The notes under the pieces were generated by a model. It saw only the letters and a list, made by a program, of their open reading frames with translations, did no database searches and was not told where the DNA came from. 64,000 bases of DNA from an uncultured Paracoccaceae bacterium (GTDB lineage Bacteria; Pseudomonadota; Alphaproteobacteria; Rhodobacterales; Rhodobacteraceae): assembly GCA_947500055.1 (NCBI GenBank), contig CANMQO010000009.1, positions 1 to 64,000 of the forward strand, read 5' to 3'. The position numbers were made by a program, and so were the translations under genes. Positions 28,949 through 38,536 of the stretch are shown here, in pieces. Position 1 is the first letter of the stretch. Each line of letters begins with the position of its first letter.

Positions 28949-30684
28949 GACACACCCCCGGTCTTGCCGACGCTATGTTTGATTTCCTTATGGTTCTTGA
29001 CCATTTCTGCCAGCACCTTGTCCTTGGGGCCAAAGGCACGGCGCGCGCCGCCTTCGATGACCAGCAATGTATCGCATTCCTGGATAGCGGCGGGGCGGTG
29101 GGCCATGATAAAGACAACCTTGCCTTCGGATTTCAGGATCTTGATCGCCTTGTTCAGTGCCGCGGATCCATCATTATCAAGGTTGGAGTTCGGTTCATCC
29201 AACACCAGAACCACCGGGTCACCATACATCGCTCGGGCCAGCCCAATGCGCTGGATCTGACCACCGGACAGACGGCCAGTATTGGCGGACACACGCGTGT
29301 CATAGCCATCGGGCAGTTTCAGGATCATCTCATGCGCGGCGGCCTTCTTGGCCGCCTTGACCACCTCGGCATCGTCGGGCGTCATCGACATACGGGCAAT
29401 GTTTTCCTTGATCGTGCCGTCAAACAGTTGCACCCGTTGCGGCAGATAGCCGATATGTTCCCCCAGAACATCAGGGTCATATTGATCCAGCGCCGCACCA
29501 TCGAGGCGGATTTTCCCACCCGCCGGTTGCCAGACACCCGTCAGCACCCGCGCCAGCGTGGATTTGCCCGCGCCTGAGGTACCGATCACACCAACGGCCA
29601 TGCCCGGTTTGACGTCGAAACTTATCAGGCGCAGCGAGGCTTGCTTTTCCCCCGGCGGGACAACTGTCACCTGATCGGCCAACAGGCGCGCCTTTGGCTT
29701 GGGCAATTGCATGCGCTGCTCTTCCTCGCCCACACTTCCCAGAAGAACGGCCAGTTTGCGCCAGCCTTCGCGGCCACGCTGAAACACGGCCCACTGACCC
29801 ACGATCATCTCAATCGGGGCAAGGGCGCGGCCCAGCAGGATGGAACCGGCGATCATCGCACCGGGTGACAGTTGGTTGATCAAGACCAGATATGCACCCA
29901 GACCCAACATGGCCGACTGTAAAAACAGGCGGAAGGATTTGGTCATCGCTGTGAATGTGCCTGACGCGTCCGCCGCCCCGATTGTCGCATCAAGCGATTT
30001 GCTCCGCGCAATCTGCCAACGGTCAAAAGCCGCACCGCGCATACCCAGCGAATGCACCATCTCGCTTTCGCCACGGATTTGCGTGCCCATCTGTTCTGAG
30101 GCGAAAGAGGCCGCATTCGCCTGCTCCAGCGGCTTGCGGGTGGTCATCTGGTTCAGAATGGCCACACCGATCAGGATAACGGCGCCAACCAGGGCCAAGA
30201 TGCCCATCAGCGGGTGAAAGATGAAAATGCCCCAGAAAAACAGCGGCGCCCAGGGCAGATCGAACAGGGCCATCAGCGCAGGCGACGTAATCAGACGCTG
30301 GGTTGATTCCAGATCACGCAGGCCTGTCGCTGCTTCGCGGGGGGCGCGGTTCAGCGTTGTTGCTTTCAGAACGGCACTGAAAACGCGGCGGTCCAACCGG
30401 GCCTGAAACCGGGCACCCACCCGGCCCATGACACGGCCCCGCACGAAATCCAGAATACCCATCATGGTATAAAGAAAGGCCACCAGCACCGACAGGGCAA
30501 TCAGCGTCTCAAACGACCGCGAACTCAACACCCGGTCATAGACGTTCAACATATAAAGTGGGCCGGTCAGCATCAGCAGGTTCACGAAAAAGCTGAAAAT
30601 GCCGACCATCCAATACAGATGGCGGCTCTCGCTGCGGGCCGCTATCAGCTCGGCCTCGCCCTTTGATCTTATCTCGTCCAACAT
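28945..30684 (-). CDS. type I secretion ABC exporter, permease-ATPase fusion (PrtD family)
   Basis: This 579-residue protein has a six-helix ABC membrane domain (about 25-320) and a nucleotide-binding domain with Walker [10 protein letters not shown], signature LSGGQ and Walker [14 protein letters not shown]. It lacks the C39 peptidase domain, so it belongs to the PrtD group exporting proteins with C-terminal uncleaved signals such as RTX proteins. No RTX substrate gene lies next to it. It is divergent from the small secreted Cys protein at 30841. Confidence 0.92.
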   Translation of the reverse strand: MLDEIRSKGEAELIAARSESRHLYWMVGIFSFFVNLLMLTGPLYMLNVYDRVLSSRSFETLIALSVLVAFLYTMMGILDFVRGRVMGRVGARFQARLDRRVFSAVLKATTLNRAPREAATGLRDLESTQRLITSPALMALFDLPWAPLFFWGIFIFHPLMGILALVGAVILIGVAILNQMTTRKPLEQANAASFASEQMGTQIRGESEMVHSLGMRGAAFDRWQIARSKSLDATIGAADASGTFTAMTKSFRLFLQSAMLGLGAYLVLINQLSPGAMIAGSILLGRALAPIEMIVGQWAVFQRGREGWRKLAVLLGSVGEEEQRMQLPKPKARLLADQVTVVPPGEKQASLRLISFDVKPGMAVGVIGTSGAGKSTLARVLTGVWQPAGGKIRLDGAALDQYDPDVLGEHIGYLPQRVQLFDGTIKENIARMSMTPDDAEVVKAAKKAAAHEMILKLPDGYDTRVSANTGRLSGGQIQRIGLARAMYGDPVVLVLDEPNSNLDNDGSAALNKAIKILKSEGKVVFIMAHRPAAIQECDTLLVIEGGARRAFGPKDKVLAEMVKNHKEIKHSVGKTGGVS

Positions 30685-30840
30685 TCGCCCCAGTTCAGTT
30701 CTTACGTCTTGGCACCCTGCGTCGCAGGTTACCGTAAATCAGATCAGAGTTAACGCCATATTTTCCATGCCCAACTTATGGTGCAACGGAAATGGCAAAT
30801 TTCGTTGATTTGGCGCGCCAAATGGCCCAACAATCGCCAG

Positions 30841-31209
30841 ATGCGCAAGATCATGACTATCCGCTGGGCTGTTTTCTGCCTGATCTCCCCCTTCACCGCA
30901 TATGCCGGGCCTTATGACGGTGTCTATAAACAGACCGCCAATGCCGAATGCGCGCTGGTCGGAGTGGATGGCGGGTCGCTCAAGATCGAAGGTGGAATAT
31001 TTTATGGCGTTGAAGTCGAATGCCGGATGAGCAACCCGGTGGACATCAACGACATGGATGCCACGATCTACACCATGGAATGCACCGGCGAGGGGCAGAC
31101 ATGGAATGAACGTGCGATCATGATGGGCGACGCGGCAGATGAAGGGATCTATATGATCTGGGATGGCTACGCCTTCCGCTATGACCGCTGCAAAGACGGC
31201 GAGCTTTAG
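30841..31209 (+). CDS. small secreted protein with four cysteines, unknown function
   Basis: This 122-residue protein has a signal peptide (MRKIMTIRWAVFCLISPFTAYA) and a mature part of about 100 acidic residues with Cys in NAEC, EVEC, TMEC and DRCKDG, suggesting two disulfides in the periplasm. The start is uncertain (30841 or 30853) because neither has a strong ribosome site. It is divergent from the type I exporter and convergent with the PBP gene, overlapping its stop by four bases. No family was recognised. Confidence 0.65.
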   Translation: MRKIMTIRWAVFCLISPFTAYAGPYDGVYKQTANAECALVGVDGGSLKIEGGIFYGVEVECRMSNPVDINDMDATIYTMECTGEGQTWNERAIMMGDAADEGIYMIWDGYAFRYDRCKDGEL

Positions 31210-33359
31210 CCCCCGTTCAGGATGTTATCCAGCAGATTGCTGATATCATCGTCGACGACTTCGCCGCCCTCGCTTTGCAACACGCTGGTCGCGGCTGGCT
31301 GCTGTGGCACCATGACAGGCAGTGCCGTTGGCGTTTTGCCCGCCAGTACCCGCACCATGGTTTCGTGCCAGATCGTCGCGGGCAAGCCGCCGCCAGTGAC
31401 GCCGGACAATGGTTTGTTATCGTCATATCCCATCCAAACGCCCGTCACGTAATCACCGGTGAAGCCAATGAACCATGCATCGCGCGCACCTTGGGTCGTG
31501 CCTGTCTTGCCCGCGATTTGCCAGCCATCGATCCGTGCCCGCTGGCCGGTGCCCTGTTCGACAACTTTGGTCATCATCCATGTCAGTTGGCGCGCGGCAC
31601 CCTCGCTGATGATCCGTTCGCCGATGCCAGAGCTGCTTGCATCCATCAATGACGCGTCATCACCCTGGATGCGCAGATCGGTCAGCCCGTATGGAATGAC
31701 GGCGGAACCGCCATTCAAAATCCCTGCATAGGCACCGGTCATATCGATCAAGGTACTTTCCGACACACCAAGGGCAAGGGCAGGACCTGCGGCCATATCA
31801 CCCTGAATACCAAACCCCGATGCGACATTGCGGACAAGTTCACGGCCGACTTCCTCGGATACCAGAATGGCGGGGATATTCCGGCTTTGGGCCAGCGCGT
31901 CGAGCAGGGTTACGGGACCGGCGAATTTGCGGTCATAGTTTTCCGGACACCAGTCGGCAGAACCGCGGCGCGACCAACAGGTGCGCTGATCATCCACCAT
32001 CGCATAAGGTGACATGCCCAGATCAAGGGCAGCGGCATAGATGAACGGCTTGAACGCGGATCCGGTCTGGCGCAACGCTTGGGTGGCGCGGTTAAAGGCA
32101 CCGGTGGCCTTGATATTGCGACCGCCCACCATGGCGCGGACAGCACCATCGGCGGACATCACAACAATGGCCGCCTGCGCCTCCGACCCTTCCCGGACCT
32201 CGTTTTCAAAAACCGAAATCAGCGCCTCTTCGGCTGCGGCCTGAATATCCTGATCCAGGGTGGTGCGAATGATCACATCTTCGGTGGTGTCGCGGGTAAA
32301 GAATTCCGGCCCGCTTTCCATGACCCAATCCGCAAAGAAACCACCCGTGCGGGCGCGGGCCGCTTCCGACAACGTGGCGGGGCTTGCGATGGCCACGGCG
32401 GCGTCGGTCGGGCTCAGATAACCCTGATCTTCCATGAGACCCACAACAATTGCTGCCCGTTCCTGCGCTCGGCTCAAATTGGCGGTTGGTGCGGTTGTTG
32501 ACGGGGCTTTCAGCAAACCGGCCAGCATCGCGGCTTGCGCCGGGTTCACCTCTGCTGCGGAAATACCAAAGTAGCGCTGGGCGGCGGCTTCAAACCCGCG
32601 ACTACCCGCGCCAAGATAGGACCGGTTCAGGTAGATCGTCAGGATATCTTCCTTGGAATAGGCGATTTCCATGCCAAGGGCGAAAACAGCTTCCTTCGCC
32701 TTGCGCCACAGCGATGACCGTCGGCAATCATCCTCATAGGCTGTTTCGCTTTCCCATTTCGCCGGGTCATATGGGACGCCAAGACACAACAGCTTGGCCG
32801 TTTGCTGCGTAATGGTTGACCCGCCATGACCCGACAACGGGCCACGGCCCTCGCGCAGGTTGATCCGGACCGCCGACGCAATACCGCGTGGCGACAGGCC
32901 AAGATGGCGGTAGAAACGTTTATCCTCTGTCGCGACAACGGCATTGTGCAAATGCGGAGAGACTGTTTCAGCCGTCACCATCCCACCAAACTGATCACCA
33001 CGCCAGGCAAAGACCTTGCCCGTCAGATCGGTCATCGTGACAGAGCCGCGGGCGCGCTGATCAATCAGTTCCTCCATGGCGGGCATCTGACTGGCGAAAT
33101 AGAATGAAAAACCGGCGATGATCAGGGCTGTGACCAGACCGATGCGCCAGGTAAACGCCCAGATCAGGCGGAATGCCCACCGGAATGGCAATAGCAGCCA
33201 GCCGATCAGACCGCGCGGCTTGTTGGGGCGCTTGGGCGCGGCCTTGCGGCGGGCCGCAGGCTTTGCCTTTTTCTTTGGGGCCGCTTTTTTCCCGGCAGGT
33301 TTTGCCGGATAGCGCCGTTCAGCCACCAAAGGTGCCTTTTTCTTGCCGTTTCCACTCAT
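31206..33359 (-). CDS. bifunctional penicillin-binding protein, class A (PBP1 type)
   Basis: This 717-residue peptidoglycan synthase has a Lys/Ala/Pro-rich cytoplasmic tail (1-50), one transmembrane helix (about 70-90), a GT51 glycosyltransferase domain with catalytic E145 in ATEDKRFYRH and GGSTITQQ (179-186), and a transpeptidase domain with S434-x-x-K437 (TGSAFKPF), an SRN-type motif in LAQSRNIP, and KTGTTQGARDAWFIGFT. It polymerises and cross-links glycan strands in the periplasm. The unusually basic tail is common in Rhodobacterales homologues. Confidence 0.93.
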   Translation of the reverse strand: MSGNGKKKAPLVAERRYPAKPAGKKAAPKKKAKPAARRKAAPKRPNKPRGLIGWLLLPFRWAFRLIWAFTWRIGLVTALIIAGFSFYFASQMPAMEELIDQRARGSVTMTDLTGKVFAWRGDQFGGMVTAETVSPHLHNAVVATEDKRFYRHLGLSPRGIASAVRINLREGRGPLSGHGGSTITQQTAKLLCLGVPYDPAKWESETAYEDDCRRSSLWRKAKEAVFALGMEIAYSKEDILTIYLNRSYLGAGSRGFEAAAQRYFGISAAEVNPAQAAMLAGLLKAPSTTAPTANLSRAQERAAIVVGLMEDQGYLSPTDAAVAIASPATLSEAARARTGGFFADWVMESGPEFFTRDTTEDVIIRTTLDQDIQAAAEEALISVFENEVREGSEAQAAIVVMSADGAVRAMVGGRNIKATGAFNRATQALRQTGSAFKPFIYAAALDLGMSPYAMVDDQRTCWSRRGSADWCPENYDRKFAGPVTLLDALAQSRNIPAILVSEEVGRELVRNVASGFGIQGDMAAGPALALGVSESTLIDMTGAYAGILNGGSAVIPYGLTDLRIQGDDASLMDASSSGIGERIISEGAARQLTWMMTKVVEQGTGQRARIDGWQIAGKTGTTQGARDAWFIGFTGDYVTGVWMGYDDNKPLSGVTGGGLPATIWHETMVRVLAGKTPTALPVMVPQQPAATSVLQSEGGEVVDDDISNLLDNILNGG

Positions 33360-33762
33360 GTTCCGCTCGACTGACTGATTGTCTATTTTTTCCGATCATA
33401 GCGTGCATCGGCAACTGCCACCACCCGGTTTGCAATATACCGGTCTGGGATCCCGCTTCGGGCAAGAAAACAGCCTGCGTAAATTGTTATCGCATTATTT
33501 CGGAGGGGTTTTTGCGGATGGATGTGGCGGACGGCTTTCGCGATGCCAGGCGATCCCCTGATAATCCTGGTCACTGACATCCCTTCTTCGCCCAATTAGT
33601 AGGCGGTTGTGCCATTTGTGCAAAAATTGTGCGTCCTTGGCGGCATTCCCCACCGCTGCAGCGCAGCATTTTCTTGCCAGCGCCGATCCCGGCGAATTGT
33701 CTTTCCATGCAAGCGGGCGTCGCCTTGATCAGGCCCCCGCAAGAATCCGTAAGGGGAAGAAA
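33360..33762. other. gene-free region upstream of glnK
   Basis: About 400 bases between the divergent PBP gene and glnK. Short open frames on both strands show no family features or ribosome sites. It should contain the PBP and glnK promoters. I looked for a sigma-54 site with the GG-N10-GC core and found none convincing; a cluster of TTGTGC repeats is listed separately. Confidence 0.5.
33607..33632 (+). promoter_or_regulatory. three TTGTGC direct repeats upstream of glnK
   Basis: TTGTGC occurs at 33607-33612, 33616-33621 and 33627-33632, about 130 bases before the glnK start. The half-site resembles the GTGCA element of NtrC boxes, but the copies are direct rather than inverted, so binding by NtrC is only a guess. 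Confidence 0.25.
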
Positions 33763-34101
33763 GTGAAACTCATCATTGCGACAATCAAGCCGTTCAAGCT
33801 GGAAGAGGTGCGCGAAGCGCTGACCTCTGTCGGCGTGCGCGGCATGATGGTATCTGAAATCAAGGGCTTTGGATCGCAATCCGGCCATACAGAGATCTAT
33901 CGCGGCGCCGAATATGCCGTGAATTTTGTACCAAAGATCAAACTGGAAATCGTCGTGCAGGACAGCATGGCCGATCAGGTCGTTTCGACCATCGCCAATA
34001 CCGCACAAACCGACAAAATCGGTGACGGCAAAATCTTCGTGCTCGATGTGGAAAGCGCGCTGCGCGTGCGTACGGGCGAAACCAATGATGATGCGCTGTG
34101 A
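33763..34101 (+). CDS. glnK: PII nitrogen regulatory protein GlnK
   Basis: This 112-residue PII protein has the canonical length, the T-loop with uridylylation Tyr51 (TEIYRGAEYAV), and GDGKIFVLDVESALRVRTGE in the nucleotide-binding part. It senses 2-oxoglutarate and ATP/ADP and blocks AmtB when nitrogen is plentiful. The start is GTG 33763 with AAGGGGAA upstream. The longer open frame from 33607 has no conserved extension. It forms the classical glnK-amtB pair with the next gene. Confidence 0.95.
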   Translation: MKLIIATIKPFKLEEVREALTSVGVRGMMVSEIKGFGSQSGHTEIYRGAEYAVNFVPKIKLEIVVQDSMADQVVSTIANTAQTDKIGDGKIFVLDVESALRVRTGETNDDAL

Positions 34102-34123
34102 TCGTGTAATGAGGGACAAATCA

Positions 34124-35446
34124 ATGAAACCAATCAAACGTCTTTCCGCCTGCGCGGGCCTCGCGCTTGTGCCGACCATCGCGGCGGCGCAGGATGCCGC
34201 CCCGTCATTTGATGAAATCGGCCCCTATCTGATGACGACGCTGCTATTTCTTATCGGTGGGTTTCTGGTGTTCTGGATGGCGGCCGGCTTTGCGATGCTT
34301 GAGGCCGGGTTGGTCCGGTCAAAGAACGTCACAACGCAGCTGACCAAGAACATCGCGCTGTTTTCGATCGCTTCCATCATGTATTGGCTGATTGGGTTTA
34401 ACCTGATGTATCCCGGCGATGGGTGGCTGGTGGCGGGATGGATTGGCCCGTTCTTCAGCTGGACCGAACTTGAACCCGTGGGCCTCGCGGCCAACGATGC
34501 CGCACTTGAATACGCCTCTGTTGGGTCGGATTTCTTCTTTCAGTTGATGTTCGTGGCCGCCACGGCCTCCATCGTCTCGGGGGCGCTGGCCGAACGGATC
34601 AAACTGTGGCCGTTCCTGATTTTCGTCATCGTGCTGACCGGTGTGATGTATCCGCTGTCAGGGTCATGGAAATGGGGCGGGGGCTGGCTGGAGGCCGCAG
34701 GGTTCAATGACTTTGCAGGATCCACCATCGTGCACTCCGTTGGCGGCTGGGCAGCTCTTGCCGGGGCCATCATCCTTGGGCCACGCCTTGGCAAATACAA
34801 AAACGGTCAGGTGATACCAATGCCCGGCTCAAACCTGACGCTGGCCACATTAGGGACGTTCATCTTGTGGATGGGCTGGTTCGGGTTCAACGGTGGCTCG
34901 CAACTCGCGGCAGGCACCGTGGGTGACATTACCGATATTTCGCGCATCTTTGCCAATACCAACATGGCAGCGGCCGCGGGTGCGGTTGCGGCCCTGATCC
35001 TGACGCAGATCATGTTTGGAAAGGTTGATCTGACCATGGTGCTGAACGGCGCGCTGGCGGGGCTGGTCTCGATTACCGCGGAACCGCTGGCGCCCACGCT
35101 GTTTGGCGCGCTATGGATTGGTGCGATTGGCGGGGTGATCGTTGTGTTTGCCGTGCCGTTGCTCGACCGCTTGCGAATTGACGATGTGGTCGGCGCGATC
35201 CCCGTGCATCTTTTCGCCGGGATCTGGGGCACCATTGCCGTTGTGTTCTACAATGCAGAGGCAAAAATCGGCGCCCAGATCACCGGCATTCTGGCCTATG
35301 GGGTGTTCACATTTGCAGCAAGCCTCGTGGTTTGGGTCGTGCTCAAAGGGGCCATCGGCATCCGCGTCAGCGAAGAGGCCGAAATCAACGGTCTGGACAG
35401 TTCCGAATTGGGGATGGACGCCTATCCGGAGTTCTCGAAAGGCTGA
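34124..35446 (+). CDS. amtB: ammonium transporter AmtB
   Basis: This 440-residue protein has a signal peptide (MKPIKRLSACAGLALVPTIAAA) and 11 transmembrane helices typical of Amt. Family blocks include AGFAMLEAGLVRSKN, DFAGSTIVHSVGGWAALAGA (with the pore His) and GAIPVHLFAGIWGT (second pore His). It conducts ammonium across the inner membrane and is gated by GlnK. The start is ATG 34124 with GAGGG upstream, 22 bases after glnK. An in-frame ATG at 34109 is less well placed. Confidence 0.95.
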   Translation: MKPIKRLSACAGLALVPTIAAAQDAAPSFDEIGPYLMTTLLFLIGGFLVFWMAAGFAMLEAGLVRSKNVTTQLTKNIALFSIASIMYWLIGFNLMYPGDGWLVAGWIGPFFSWTELEPVGLAANDAALEYASVGSDFFFQLMFVAATASIVSGALAERIKLWPFLIFVIVLTGVMYPLSGSWKWGGGWLEAAGFNDFAGSTIVHSVGGWAALAGAIILGPRLGKYKNGQVIPMPGSNLTLATLGTFILWMGWFGFNGGSQLAAGTVGDITDISRIFANTNMAAAAGAVAALILTQIMFGKVDLTMVLNGALAGLVSITAEPLAPTLFGALWIGAIGGVIVVFAVPLLDRLRIDDVVGAIPVHLFAGIWGTIAVVFYNAEAKIGAQITGILAYGVFTFAASLVVWVVLKGAIGIRVSEEAEINGLDSSELGMDAYPEFSKG

Positions 35447-35921
35447 TCCGCGCAGCTGAAAGTCGCTTGAATGATCCGGGCATGTGCGCTCGGGTCATTT
35501 CGCGCATTGCCCCGACGCTTATCAGCTGACCAGCGCAATGCGAAAGATCACAATCTAAGATTGCAGCGTCATTGTTTGAGTTTGTGGAGATTCCAAACCC
35601 GATGCGGCGCTGTATCTCCCGCCCGGCGGCGCATGAAAAACGCAACCCTGCAGAGCGGACCTGCTTCGGATTGACAGAAACTTTGTTGACCGGAAGAACG
35701 CCCAGTACAACGTTTGATTGAGCGGAAAGTCGCCGCCTTTGTTGCTGATTTGGCAACGAAAACAATATGCTGCGCGCCTGATGTCGAACATCGGAAACAA
35801 CAGCGCTCTGACCCGCATCAGCTTCGTTGCAAACCCCTGTGAATGGCGCATACGCAACATGATACACAGTATGGCTTTGCCGGTTTGTAAGTGTTTTCCC
35901 AGAAATATCTAAGAGGACAAC
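35447..35921. other. 475-base region without a clear gene after amtB
   Basis: The first 55 bases hold a possible amtB terminator, ATGATCCG / CGGGTCAT at 35471-35498, with only a short T-run. The remainder (about 35570-35880) has open frames on both strands but no start site or family that I can support. It may be a degraded coding remnant. A ribosome site, AGAGGA, lies just before the lipoprotein start at 35922. Confidence 0.4.
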
Positions 35922-37031
35922 ATGTCAACGCCAATCACTCGATCTTCATTCGCTTTTCTTCTTCTTATCTCGCTTGCTGGTTGTGGCGGCGGCGGCGGCG
36001 GAGGTGGCAGCACCGGCGGAGGGGGCGGTGGCAGCGGCGAACCGGACATAACGCCGCCTGACCCGGACATCACGCCAAACCCCGATTTGGTTTATGCCGA
36101 TGGCCAGGAGGTTACGCGCGACAGCTTTATCGGCAAGACCTATCCGATCTCGCTGATCGTTGGCTCGGAAAGGGATGGAGGCATACCGAAACGCGCAACC
36201 GGAACCATTCAATACATCACTGCCGATAAGGCTATTTTGACCTATGAAGGCCGATCTACGGAATTCGACTACAGAAATGCGTTCAGTCAGGAAAACTGGT
36301 CCAGCGGTGCGCCCAATACCGATGGCAGTCCGCTACAGGACCTGCGCATCGACAAGGTGTCAAAGGCTGTCCGCGGCATCGCAATCGGCAATGATTTCCT
36401 CGCAAACCCTGATCTGCCTCTTGCTGAGGGGACATTCGGGTTCGCAACACCCGAGAACAGATTGACCGGTAGCGTAAATTACAGTTCCAGTTTCGGGTCC
36501 CGTATATTGGTCACGTCGACTGATTGGATTGAACAAAGCAATGGCACCTTCAAACGTGTTGAAAACGTCGTGGAGGTTGATGGTAAAGCCATCGACATTG
36601 ACGTGGATTTTGGCAGCGGGGACGTCACGGGAACATTGTTTGACGGATCATATACATCGACCGATGACCGTCAGTTTGGTTCCAATGCAGTTACCCATGA
36701 TCTGACCGTAACGCTCAAAGACGCGGTTGTAAGCGGGTCGGGTTTCGCGGGCGACATCGTGGTCGAAACCACAGCCAGCAGTAACCCAAGAGAGGTGATA
36801 AATGGCGGGGTCGGCCCGCAAGGTGACATTCTGCCATCCGACGTCGTGATGAACACGCAGGCAGCCGAAGGCACATTCTACGGTTATAACGGCGAAGGTG
36901 TCGGTGGCACGTTCGAAGCCAATTATGACGAAACATTCTATCGTGGCGAGGGCTCGCCTTTTGGCGGTGCCGCCGCCGAAGAGGTTACCGAAAATCGCAC
37001 GCTTGTTGGGGATTTCATCGTCAACAAGTAA
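35922..37031 (+). CDS. Gly-rich lipoprotein with TbpB-like C-terminal barrel
   Basis: This 369-residue protein has a lipoprotein signal with lipobox LAGC (C21), then a flexible linker of about 20 Gly with Ser/Thr, and Pro/Asp repeats (DITPPDPDITPNPD). The mature domain is beta-rich. Its end, with GTFYGYNGEGVGGTFEANYD near residue 325 and a final GDFIVNK strand, resembles the eight-stranded barrels of transferrin-binding-protein-B-like surface lipoproteins, where GxFxG precedes similar strands. The ligand is unknown. It may be exposed at the outer membrane. It is followed by a hairpin terminator. Confidence 0.72.
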   Translation: MSTPITRSSFAFLLLISLAGCGGGGGGGGSTGGGGGGSGEPDITPPDPDITPNPDLVYADGQEVTRDSFIGKTYPISLIVGSERDGGIPKRATGTIQYITADKAILTYEGRSTEFDYRNAFSQENWSSGAPNTDGSPLQDLRIDKVSKAVRGIAIGNDFLANPDLPLAEGTFGFATPENRLTGSVNYSSSFGSRILVTSTDWIEQSNGTFKRVENVVEVDGKAIDIDVDFGSGDVTGTLFDGSYTSTDDRQFGSNAVTHDLTVTLKDAVVSGSGFAGDIVVETTASSNPREVINGGVGPQGDILPSDVVMNTQAAEGTFYGYNGEGVGGTFEANYDETFYRGEGSPFGGAAAEEVTENRTLVGDFIVNK

Positions 37032-37047
37032 CGCAGACTGATCATGG

Positions 37048-37077
37048 GCATCCGCAGTAACGTGCAATTGCGGATGC
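37048..37077. terminator. hairpin between convergent lipoprotein and DsbA-like genes
   Basis: GCATCCGCA (37048-37056) pairs perfectly with TGCGGATGC (37069-37077) around a 12-base loop. T-runs on either side are poor, so its strength as a terminator is uncertain. Confidence 0.55.
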
Positions 37078-37119
37078 GCCTTGCATTGAATGCCGCGGCA
37101 CCCATCGATGGGCTGGCCG

Positions 37120-38388
37120 CTACAGCGTTTTCAGATGATCGTCCAGAATCCAAAGCCGATCCTGCCCCCAAATGGCGACGTCACCACATCGAAAGCTGGG
37201 AACACCCCAAAGGTTAAGCGCGGTGAGGTCCTTTCGGTTCTCTTCCACCTCGCTGCGCCAGCTTTCGTCGGTCAAAAACGGTTTTGCGTCCTGCCAATCC
37301 AGCCCCGCCCTTTCCACGATCCTGGCAAGTCCGGCATCGGTCCTTGCATCAATCCCGTCCGACCAGACGCCGCGCATGAAGCTGGAACAATAGCCATCCA
37401 ACTGCCCGGCATCACGGGCAAATCCGATCAGGGCATAACCGCGTTCAACGGCCTTCCCCAACGGATCACAGACGCGGCCAAAGGGAATGTTGTGCCGACG
37501 TGCCTCGCGGGCGGCATCGTGCAAGATATACATCTTCTTTGCGCGCGGCACGGCGAGCCCACGCATGACCATGGGCAGGACCAGGCGGGGCTGGAACGTT
37601 GCACCATGGACCCTGGCCAATGCGCGGGCGCGGTCAAATGCGACATAACTATAGGGGCTGCGAAACGACACGAAGGCCTCGACGACGACCGCTTGCTGCC
37701 GACCGGTGGCGGTGCCTACGACGGGTGGCGCAAATATCGGTGCGTTGGCGGACCCCGGACGGGTCACACCCAACCCCCGAAGCCGGGATTCCAGATAATG
37801 CAGCCGGTCGATCCCCCAATACCATTCATCACCGTAGTGGAAACTGGCCCCCAGATAATGCCCACCCCGGGCCAGCTGTGCATCGCCTTGAGCCATCGCG
37901 CCTGCCGGATCAGCTTTAGCAAAAGCCGGCAACCCTTCGCCTTGCCAAAATGCGGCCCCCACGGCTGTCGCGGTTTCGGCGAAATCCGGTTGCAAAAGTG
38001 ACGCTGTGATCAGCGCGCGGGCGGCGTCGATCCTGTCAGGCGTTGGTCGTTCCGTGGTCTGAGGAAACGAAAGCCCGGCCTTGCGGGCCAACAGTCTTGC
38101 ATCCAACAGGGCATGGCTGGCCAGTGAAGCAGGTGCCGGAACCGCCAAGTCGGGCGGGCCAGAGATCAGATGCGGTCGCAACTCAATCTCATACCGGTTC
38201 TGCAACTCCCGCAATATTTGCGCCGTCAAATGGGCGTAGGGGTCGGCCACATCGTGAAAATAATCGACCACACGCGGCGCGCCACGACGGGAACGGCGCG
38301 CCTCAAAGGCCCTGCGTCTGCGCAGCAATCGCGGCTCGCCCGCGATATGCGCCACGATTCGCGATTTGATCAGACTGTCCAGCGACAT
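37120..38388 (-). CDS. tandem DsbA-like/HCCA-isomerase-domain protein
   Basis: This 422-residue protein contains two thioredoxin-fold domains of the DsbA-like/2-hydroxychromene-2-carboxylate isomerase type. The first begins VVDYFHDVADPYAHL (about residue 40), and the second VEAFVSFRSPYSYVAF (about 233) ends with GVPSFRCGDVAIWGQDRL. Both have Ser/Asp-Pro-Tyr instead of a CxxC, so it is a glutathione-type isomerase or transferase rather than an oxidoreductase. I chose ATG 38388; the frame opens further to 38427. It has no signal peptide. The function of the duplicated form is unknown. Confidence 0.78.
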   Translation of the reverse strand: MSLDSLIKSRIVAHIAGEPRLLRRRRAFEARRSRRGAPRVVDYFHDVADPYAHLTAQILRELQNRYEIELRPHLISGPPDLAVPAPASLASHALLDARLLARKAGLSFPQTTERPTPDRIDAARALITASLLQPDFAETATAVGAAFWQGEGLPAFAKADPAGAMAQGDAQLARGGHYLGASFHYGDEWYWGIDRLHYLESRLRGLGVTRPGSANAPIFAPPVVGTATGRQQAVVVEAFVSFRSPYSYVAFDRARALARVHGATFQPRLVLPMVMRGLAVPRAKKMYILHDAAREARRHNIPFGRVCDPLGKAVERGYALIGFARDAGQLDGYCSSFMRGVWSDGIDARTDAGLARIVERAGLDWQDAKPFLTDESWRSEVEENRKDLTALNLWGVPSFRCGDVAIWGQDRLWILDDHLKTL

Positions 38389-38536
38389 TGGTGGGCCCTT
38401 CCAGGTTGCAAGAGCGTAGAACATCATCGGCCAGGGTAAAAGGAAACCCTGATGCCAGCAGCGCCGCGAAAAACCGGCGGGAAATCAGCGGAATGCGGTA
38501 AGGTAACCCGGCAACCAGAACAGGGAGGAAACGATC

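Noticed and set aside
27632..30684. Type I exporter as the transporter for the TOMM product
   Set aside because: It lies 20 kb away, lacks a C39 peptidase domain, and belongs to the PrtD group for large proteins; no sequence link was found.
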